From Tricholomella constricta (lineage: Eukaryota > Basidiomycota > Agaricomycetes > Agaricales > Lyophyllaceae): a stretch of DNA of 64,000 bases. The DNA is taken from assembly GCA_013368375.1 (NCBI GenBank), contig JAACJP010000006.1:682001-746000 (forward strand). Direction: 5' to 3'. The translations under genes were made by a program, and so were the position numbers. The notes below the pieces were generated by a model that was given only the letters and a program-made list of their open reading frames with translations, was not told the DNA's origin and did no database searches. This document shows, one piece after another, positions 55,953 to 64,000 of this stretch. Positions within the stretch are counted from its first letter, which is position 1. The number at the start of each line of letters is the position of its first letter.

Positions 55953-58900
55953 CTAGAAACCGCCAAACCCGGTCATCGCAGGAGGCATGCCGTTCATAGG
56001 AGGTGCCTGTCCCGGAAAGCTAGTGATGCCACATATATCAGACCTGAAGACGTGATATGGGCGAAGAACCTACCCATTCGTCAGCAGCAGTGTGCTCCCG
56101 AAACCTCCAGGGTTGATGATGGGAGCTTCAGATTCTACCTGCTCCTTTTGTGCGTCCTTCTTCGATCGCTCCTTGACCTCCTTCTCCAGCTGTGTCAGCT
56201 TGTTATGACAAAGTCAAAGTCAATCAGCTATTCTCATAACTAAACTTCAAGTCACGCACTTTATCCACCAAAGAGCGCTGCACTTGGATTCTATAAGGCA
56301 TGTAAAAGTCATTGAGGCCGTGCTGCCAGGAAAGCTCCTCAACAACGTCAGAGCGGAGAAGGTCGAAGCAGATGAATAATAGTGCAGCGAAGCACTCCCT
56401 GTTGCCAATGTCGACAAAGTACGACAAGAGGTCCTCCGCAACCTCTGTCGATGCAGAGACAGCTGCGGTGATCATTGCATCCTTGAAGAGGCGATCCTGC
56501 TTCGACAGAGCTATCGACTCTTCCCAGCGTTTGTTTTTCTAGAGCGCACTGTGAGAATTAAATGAGGCAAATGGTGACAAAAGCCGCACCTTGTAAAGAT
56601 GTGCGGCAAGTCTGCGGAATTCTAGCAGCTGGTGCTTCTCCAAACGTTGTGCGAGGCTGATGTTGTTGAAGTTGTCGAAACTATCGATCGAATCACGCAA
56701 TGTTTTGTAGTCCTCCTCCTCTATAAGGAGATCGTTGTATGCATCGTTGACGGCTTCAATATTGAGCTGGTGGTGCAAAGTGTTTAGAAATACTGTCAGA
56801 GAAGCAAAGATGAAACGTACATGTTGCACTGCGATGAGATATGACCTGATCAAGGGGATGTGGTCAATCTGGCGGAAGACGCGAACGACACGACTATGAT
56901 CAATGCGGGGAATGAGAACTGTGAGAAGGTCCGTCAACAAGGTGGGTTGCTCCTGAAGATAGAAGGTCAAGGCTTTGTAGTAACTGCGAAATATAGTATC
57001 AGTATTTAGCGAGTAAAGGTAACAAAGTGGACATACATCTCGACATTAGCCGCGCGGATTATGACATCCTTGAACTGATTGTGTTCCCATGCATCCGCAG
57101 AACGCTCGATCATCGCCAATGCTGCGTTGTCCTGAGGATTGCATGTCAGCCATGTTATATGTAAAGCCAGGTCTGAACGTACGAATTCGTCGTACTTGAT
57201 GTACAGGAACACAAGTTCAGGCCAAAGGTGTGCCTTCTCGGTGGCTTTGATGACCTGGTATCCATGATTTAATACTCTTGTATTTCTGGCAAAAATGGCT
57301 TTACCTTAGGGATGTTGATGCGGGCAACAAAGAGTTTGAGGTGCTCCATGACTAGATTCTAGTGAGCGAAAGTTGATTATCGAAATCAGATGTAACATAC
57401 GTTTGGCTGGTCTGTATTTGCTCAACAGGATCGACAGCTCAGTGAAGATTCCCATGTGAGCGCGCTCCAAGCTTAAACCAGCCTCCAACAGGCCGACGAC
57501 TTCCTCAAAGTGTCCACGCCGTTCGTACATTTGGATCAGAGCATTAAGTTCCTCCTGCATTAGTTATGAGATACCACACGGAGTCTGACTTCTAAGAATG
57601 AGCTTACAGCATGGACGATGATGTTCAGACCGCAGATTTGGGCCAGACGGAACTCGGACTTCTCGATGCACGCAGCATGAACCTGTTTCCAAACCCTGAT
57701 AGCATAGTTAGACGCGAAAAGGCTAAACCATGGGGTGCACTCACTGGGTGTTGCCTGCTTTCCTGGCACTCTCGACAGCAGCCTGGTTCTCTCCAAGATA
57801 TATCAATGTCGTGGCGAGACGAGCCCAGTTGGATATGCTAGTGAAGAGCAGCTTGGCAGCTTGGTACAGTTCGTCCTCGAAACACTTCTCTCCGACCTCC
57901 AGGATGTCGGCAACATTGGTCATAGCCAAAAAATCCTCCATATCGTGGAGTCGGTCTGTCTTGGCATATGCGTAGGCGAGCTCCGTATCGATCTTAGGTT
58001 CTCGCAGAGTCTTGCGGGCCATCTGGAGGAATCTGACGAGGTCATCGTGCTTCCCAGCGTGGTTCGAGATCTCGATGACCTCGGCAAAGTTGGACGGGTC
58101 TTCAGCCTTGATGTATGAATCTTTGGTCCTTGTCAGCTAAATTGAAATGGAACAGCACATTCATACTCACCGATAGAGTCCTTAATGCGAAGACCGTCGA
58201 GCTGTGCCTTGGCGAGTCTGCTCCACACTTCAGGCCTATTGACCTTGTTGGCGAAGTCGAGACCACGGTCGATTGAAACAATGTGCTCGACGAGAACGTT
58301 GATGGCCATCGCGAATTGATCGTACTTCTTATAAATGGTGAGAGCCTCCTCGTACAGGCCATGGTCAGTCGCGATTTTGGCAATTTCCCCGGCATCGTAG
58401 TTCTGGAGTTTGTTGATGTACCCGACGACCTTACCCTTATCCGCGCGAATAGCAGTCAGCAACAACAGGTTCTGCAAATTTTTGTTATCGCTGAAGGGCG
58501 AGGGTTCAATAATGATCTTCTCCAGAAGTTCGATAAGCTCGATAGGCAGGTCGGCCTGAAGGAAGGACTTGACGGTGATGGAAACATCGTCAGGATCAGT
58601 GCACTCAGGAAGAGCAGTTGCGACGATCTAAGCCAAGTCTCAGCACGGGTTTCGATGATCGAAGACATGAATAGCAAACCTGGTCAATAAGCTGACGACG
58701 ATGGACATTGTCGTGCACGAGAACCTGGGCCCAAAGGTCAGGCTGGCGACGCTTGACCAAGTACCGAGCCTGCTGCTTAAACATCGAGTTGTCGTTGGTG
58801 ATAGCAATCAGCTCGTCATCACAGAGGCCTTTCGCGTACGCAATGTATGCCAGGTAGGGGTCGCGTGCCTCGCAGAACTTGCCGACAACGAGAGGCTCGT

Positions 58901-61900
58901 AAAGCTAGAACATGATATATCATTCATATGATCGCAAACCTGAAAAACAGGAGTCGACGTACATTGTTCTCCTTGAGGAACTGCTCCGGGTTGTTGTTGC
59001 TGTCGATATAAATTTTTGCGAGCGCGTTGAAGACGGCGGTATCTTGGCTGCCAGATTGAACGCGGGCCTCGAGCCAAGGAAGGATCAACTTGAGACGGTT
59101 GCGTTGTTCAACCTCATGGACTAGTTCGTCGATGGGAAAGTTCCCAGTGACGGAAGCAAGCAGTCCCTTGATCGTCGTCTCATCGCAGTCCACATCGAGG
59201 AGTCCCCCGATGACCTGTGGAGTGCGGACAGAGTTGACACGCTGGACATAAACCTCGATGAACTTCGTGAGGCCGTTCTGGTAGAGGTAGAGAACGAGGT
59301 CGTGCACAAAGTCGAAGCGGTCGCAAACGATGATGAGGGGAAGCTGGTCGGAGAGTTTGGCTTCTTTGAGGAAGTTCTTGACCTTCTCCGGGTTGTAAAA
59401 GTTGCTTTCCCGGCAGATACGTTCCACTTCACGGATTTGACCAGTCCGTGTGGCAGCTTGTATGTACTTGAAATGCACTTCTGGGTCTTCGCTGAGGTTG
59501 ACAACGGAGCCCAGGTAGTAGTACAAACCTGTGAAATAACATCTTAGAGCCTCGTGATTATTTCCTATATAGAAAGGACGTACCCTCAAAGCTCTTGAAG
59601 CTCTCAAACATCTCGATAAGCTTGACCGGGCCCAGAATATCCGAGTACTTAGTAGCGATCTGGATGACAACTTGAAGATTTTGTCGAATGTTAACGCGGA
59701 GCATTTCGTTCAAGCAGGCCATTGACTGCTCAGTCGTCAGGCGGCTAAAGTAGTTGACGAGCCACTGAAAGCCATGATCAAAATTGACGGATAACATGTT
59801 GAAAGGAAACAGCTTCTTACATCGGGTTGAAGCGTTGTGGTGTGTACGATAGCACGCTTGATGTCGGCCAAATCTTCATAATGTTCGAGTGCCTAGATAG
59901 ATATCGTTATCAAGAGTGATCCAAACAGGAGCCCGAGAAAGCGCACGCGTTGTAACAAACCAGCCTTCTCGCAAAGGTTAGCAATCCTTGGTCGGTCATA
60001 GTGCGTAAACATTTCGTTGCCGAGAATCGCGTCAGCGACCTGAGGTGCATGAACTAAGTTCATCTCTAGCAGGCGCGTTTGTAGGGGCCCTTGCTCCGGC
60101 TTGTTGTCCTTAAGTGCGTCAAGTAAGAAGGACGTCGCGGGCTGGATCATGTTCTGGGACATGAAAATGTCGACAACCTGAGGAATATGTTGTTAGTCAA
60201 GAGCTGGCTCACGAAGATGGCAAAATGACATACTCGCTCAACGTCGACCAGGGGTCCAGTCTCATCATTGACCAGTTGAGTTGCAAACTCCGCACCCTTC
60301 TCCGGATTCGTACGCATGACATGTTGCAGCAAAGCAACATAGTCAGGTTGATACCCGACCTTCTTCGAATACAACACAATCTTATCTGTCTGTCCCGTCT
60401 CTGCGAAGCAAGCAATGACCTTATTGGGAACACTGGCGCGGAGATAGACGCTGAGGGCGAGAGTCATGTCATGGAGACGCACAATATCGCCGAGTTCTTC
60501 ACTGCACGTAAGCTGCACAAGGAGCGATTAAAGGTGTCGGCGTTGAGAAACTGGGCACCTTACCTTGTTCTCCTTGAGCCATTTCTCCAGTAGTTGCTTC
60601 CTGCCTTGTTGGAGCACAGGTCGCGCAAGCTCGACGGACTCGAGATGGTTAAGCTCGCCCTTCTCCAACAGAATACCGAAGTATTGGAGAATGGGGGATA
60701 AGCCACCAGGGGGTGTGGGTGCCTGTTTGAAGGATTCGATGACTGCGACGGTACGGAGGATGCCCTATAAGAAGCTTCAATTATTAGTTCGGGAAAGAAA
60801 GGCAGGACTTGTTCTCACCCGTGGTGAGTTTGCGGCAATTTTGGCAGCCTCGCCATACTGTCCACTCTGGAACAGCTGCTGGTATTGCTGAACGTAAAGG
60901 TCATCAGCGCCGGGTAGATTGGCACGGCTGGCCAGCTTGAACGCGAGTTCCGTGTTGTTGAGAGTGGTCAGGATGTACGGGATAATGGTCTGCTCATCGA
61001 CATTGACGCTGAGGACTTGACCCTTCTTGTTGACACCGATGATACCATTCGTCGCTTCGTGTTCCGCAGTCACAAATATCGTTTCGCCGGAGATACGGTT
61101 CATGTAAACACAGGCGCCCGTCTCGAGGTCATAAAGGTGTATGAAGCCATACTTGGTTACCAGATAGACGATACCGTGTTTTTTGGACACTTGCATGGCG
61201 ACGGGGAAATCATTCGTTGCTTCAGGAGGGAAGTAAACATCGACGGCTTTTTTGACAAACGGCGGGTCGGGAGCGGCGTGGTCAATTTCGACGACATGGA
61301 GCTACAAGAGGCGCATTGATCTAAATCGTCATGAATATAACTCAGATTCGGGCAGACAAACCTTGGCACCAGTTGCTGTCCGCACCGCGAAAGTGAACAG
61401 TTTCGTCGGATTTTGGTGGCCGTCCTGCTTTATCTCTGCGAAGGATGCTGCATGGCCTTCGATAGGTTGACTCACACCGCGGTCGCGACTGTAGAGTTGC
61501 ATAGAGCCCTTCACCTTGAAGGCCGAGGGGTTGGTAGTATTCCCCGAGATGCCGATAAGAACCAGCCATTTCTCGTCGGGTGTAACGCGATAGTTGATAA
61601 TTTGGGCACCAGCAAGCGTGGGGTGGCGATCGAAAATCTTCTGGGGAGGAGATGTTGTGTCCGAAACGGACCAATGATAGACGGCAGTCTCTGTGACCAT
61701 GCCGATCGTACTGTCCGAGACCCATTTCCAAAAGACGACGTCCTCGTTGTTGACGTGCGACTTGACCTTTTGCTTCGCTTCAATGTTAAATATTTGGAGC
61801 GTCCGGCCAGCTGTCAACAGGTTCGTCGCCAAGTAGCAAGATAGAAGATCTATTGATACGTGCCTTTCAATGCTAGAATCTTTTGTCGCGGGTGCATAAT

Positions 61901-62232
61901 GGCGGAATCGGCGGAAATTGGGCGCCGCAGCACATTGTTGGCGTCGGCGAGGTCGATTATGACGACTTGGTTCTGCTCATTGACTTTTTCTCGCACACAG
62001 ATGAAATGGTCAGATTCGAGGGATAGAGTCTGCAGAAAGTGTGTGAGTTAGTCGCTGCAGTTGTAACCTCGCTTCTGCTGCCGACAAACCTGTTACGGTC
62101 GGTAAGTACACGCCAGCAAGAGCAGCCGCGTCAACATACCTGAAATGAAATTGACGCGGGTTGGACACCGAGACTTGAGAGCTGTAGATGCTCGCAGAAG
62201 GCTATGGGTTTTGAAGTGTCCACTACAGCCAT
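55953..62232 (-). CDS. CHC1: Clathrin heavy chain
   Basis: ATG at 62232 ([20 protein letters not shown]), stop at 55953 ([11 protein letters not shown]). More than a dozen exons with short GT-AG introns. The N-terminal seven-blade propeller shows [29 protein letters not shown]-like, [39 protein letters not shown] and [17 protein letters not shown] leg repeats follow, for example [80 protein letters not shown], and [20 protein letters not shown] near the trimerisation region. It forms the triskelion leg of coated vesicles at the plasma membrane and trans-Golgi. No break seen; the expected size of about 1,680 residues fits the span. Confidence 0.95.
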
Positions 62233-62729
62233 TGTGGAGGTTATAGCAACAACTGCTGGACGTTGGGGCGGTAGGGGAAATGGGAAAGGGAGAATGTTTG
62301 TTTGGCCCTGTTGTTCAGCCCCCTTGACACGTACTGACTGCTCTTATATCAATGCTCAGATTGTTTTGACCAAGACCAATATTTTTCTGAGCAGGTATAT
62401 CCAAACTTGTAGGAAGTCAATACTAACAAGAAAAAATAAGGTAGTTGTCCGGTCATTCTAGGTAACGGTATACGACGAAGAGGGGAATAAATTAGGACTC
62501 GGATTAAGGATCCATCTACTTGGGCCCAGTAGATATCAAGCCATCCTTACCTCTATATTGCAAAGTCCGAGTTCAGCTGCAGAAAAATGTCAATATTGTC
62601 GGCTTCATGCAATGGAGCACACACACCAAGCAGGCACAGAGAGCGGTATCTTTACAGTCCTCTGTAGAGGCTTTGTTAGTATCCATGTGGAATGAAGCCA
62701 TCAAAAAATTCGAGCTCACCGCGAGACCC

Positions 62730-64000
62730 TAAAGAGCACGACGGGTAGGCGTGATCAGAAGAACTGTTACATCTTTTAAAAGTTGAAACGCACCGAAAGG
62801 CTGGTCTCCTTGTACTTGACGCTCATGTCCGCAGCAGTCAGTCGCATGGCTTCAATAGCTTCGTCGAGGGTGACAGTATATACTCCATCGCTCGCCATCG
62901 AGAGTTGCGCCGCTGTAACGGCTTTCACGGCTAGCAGAAATCATTGAATCGAGCTGAAGATAGCGACAACCTGTAAAATTTACCTCCCAAACTGTTCCGC
63001 TCCTTTAAGAGAAGCACCATAAGCCTTGGAAGAATCATGACGAACATAAGGTGGGGATGGACGTACGATGCAGGGCACCTGAACAAGGCCATCAATTGGA
63101 TCGCAAGTCAAACCTAAGTTATGTTCTGACAAAAAAAAAGGTCAGCACGTCTTGAAAATCACTGCGCGATGATTTACCAATGCCTATCTCCGCAGCCTGT
63201 GTAATTGAATCGGGCAGCGTTGAGCATTCTCCTTAATCAGATTATTAACTTTCAATACCTGAAGCACCGTTTCCGGCGAAGCTGGATCGTACGGTGTTAG
63301 ATCAAGGAGTTAAAGGGGGTAGAAATTGAGACTCCCACCTCCCATACACGCTGCAAATCCTGCGCTAGCCATTGAACATGCGACTGATGAGTTACTGAGC
63401 ATCCAGAATCTGCAGATGTGTCGTTAGATATACGCACCTCCCACTTCGGCTTGACAACCTCCCTCCGCAGCCGATATTGTGCTACCGCGTTTGAACAACA
63501 TGCCAACAGCCTGGATAGAAGAATCCAATCAAATTGCTGAATGAACGCAAAGTTAACTAGGGCAATAACTGACCGATGCCGTCAACAGGAAAGTCTCAAT
63601 ACTCTTCTCTGGTTCATCGCTAACAAACTATAAAATCACGAGGTTTGGGCTAAGGCAATAATGATGGAGGTGAAGATACAAACCTCGATAATGTATTTCA
63701 ACACAGCTGGTATAACGCCCGCAGCGCCGTTCGTGGGGGACGTAACGATTCTCCCGCCAGATGCATTGACCTCATTGACGGCGATAGCGTAACAAGACAA
63801 GTAATCCATGGCGGGAATGTCAGTTTTCCTCTAAGTCAAAGATAGTTATTGAGCTTGCACGCTCTCGGTGAATTTGGAATGAACTCACGGGAGGCATAGG
63901 CAATACGGCATGATTAAAAGAACCAACAACTCTAGGTGCACGGGAGGCAGACTTCCGGAGCCTGTGGTGCGGCTCGTCTTGGTCATTGAGTTGTGTACCC
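62730..64000 (-). CDS. L-serine dehydratase (iron-sulfur, single chain), 5' part beyond window
   Basis: Minus-strand exons with short introns. From the window edge: [32 protein letters not shown] (63700-63780), [30 protein letters not shown] (63460-63600), then across an intron [34 protein letters not shown] (63060-63200), and [22 protein letters not shown] (62800-62870). The three Cys of the [4Fe-4S] ligand pattern (GGCQAE, VACSM, FAAC / VPC) are present. The enzyme converts L-serine to pyruvate and ammonia. The exact C-terminal exon is uncertain (62690-62750), since two splice choices end differently. Confidence 0.87.

Overview
The window reads as a piece of a basidiomycete genome, most likely an Agaricomycete. 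The evidence is: genes cut by many 40-70 bp GT-AG introns; a KDZ transposase with the CxC5/CxC6 cysteine clusters known from Agaricomycetes; a DUF6729-type gene; chromodomain Ty3/gypsy and Ty1/copia retrotransposons; and fungal forms of BUB3, a UCH deubiquitinase, Rho3, clathrin heavy chain and L-serine dehydratase. These calls come from reading the sequence; no database search was run.

Layout. (1) 1-50.5 kb is a graveyard of nested mobile elements. 4-6095 is a whole but inactive Ty1/copia element (minus strand) with matching 5-bp target duplications; an 882-bp solo LTR with 4-bp duplications sits inside its reverse transcriptase. 6.6-10.7 kb holds relics of a Cys-rich / AT-hook / DUF6729 gene ending in a tandem array of SUMO-interaction-like motifs. 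10.85-13.1 kb is minisatellite and (CCACCA)n sequence. 13.4-14.6 kb is a 5'-truncated LINE with a poly(A) tail and target duplications. 15.9-17.1 kb is an Spt5-like relic and 17.1-19.6 kb a gypsy gag-protease relic. 21.3-23.5 kb is a KDZ transposase gene broken by one nonsense codon, with an acidic multi-exon gene close upstream (23.5-26.0 kb). 26.2-31.5 kb is a (GTGGTG)n tract and a second LINE family, itself hit by a copy of the first LINE with a 14-bp target duplication. 31.5-33.0 kb holds a GAGCGAG array, a DIRS-like RT relic and a second copy of the solo LTR. 33.0-40.1 kb is two chromovirus copies head to head. 40.2-43.7 kb holds copia, DDE-transposase and TET/JBP-like dioxygenase relics. 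44.6-46.8 kb holds a LINE endonuclease fragment and a third LINE copy. About 47.6-50.56 kb carries a multi-exon gene of unknown function with a 428-bp tandem duplication of exon-intron units.

(2) 50.8-64 kb is compact and intact: BUB3 (+), UCH-type ubiquitin hydrolase (+), CCDC90/MCUR1-type mitochondrial protein (-), Rho3-like GTPase (+), clathrin heavy chain (-) and the 3' part of L-serine dehydratase (-). Summed exons of the four smaller genes are exact multiples of three, which supports the splice sites chosen. These are ordinary housekeeping genes: spindle checkpoint, ubiquitin recycling, mitochondrial inner membrane, polarity and exocytosis, coated vesicles, serine catabolism.

Decay pattern. 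The two copia LTRs differ largely by CG to TG/CA changes, and several TE genes are broken by stops that are single transitions from TGG, CGA or CAG. This fits deamination of methylated cytosine in the repeat block, while the adjacent housekeeping genes are intact.
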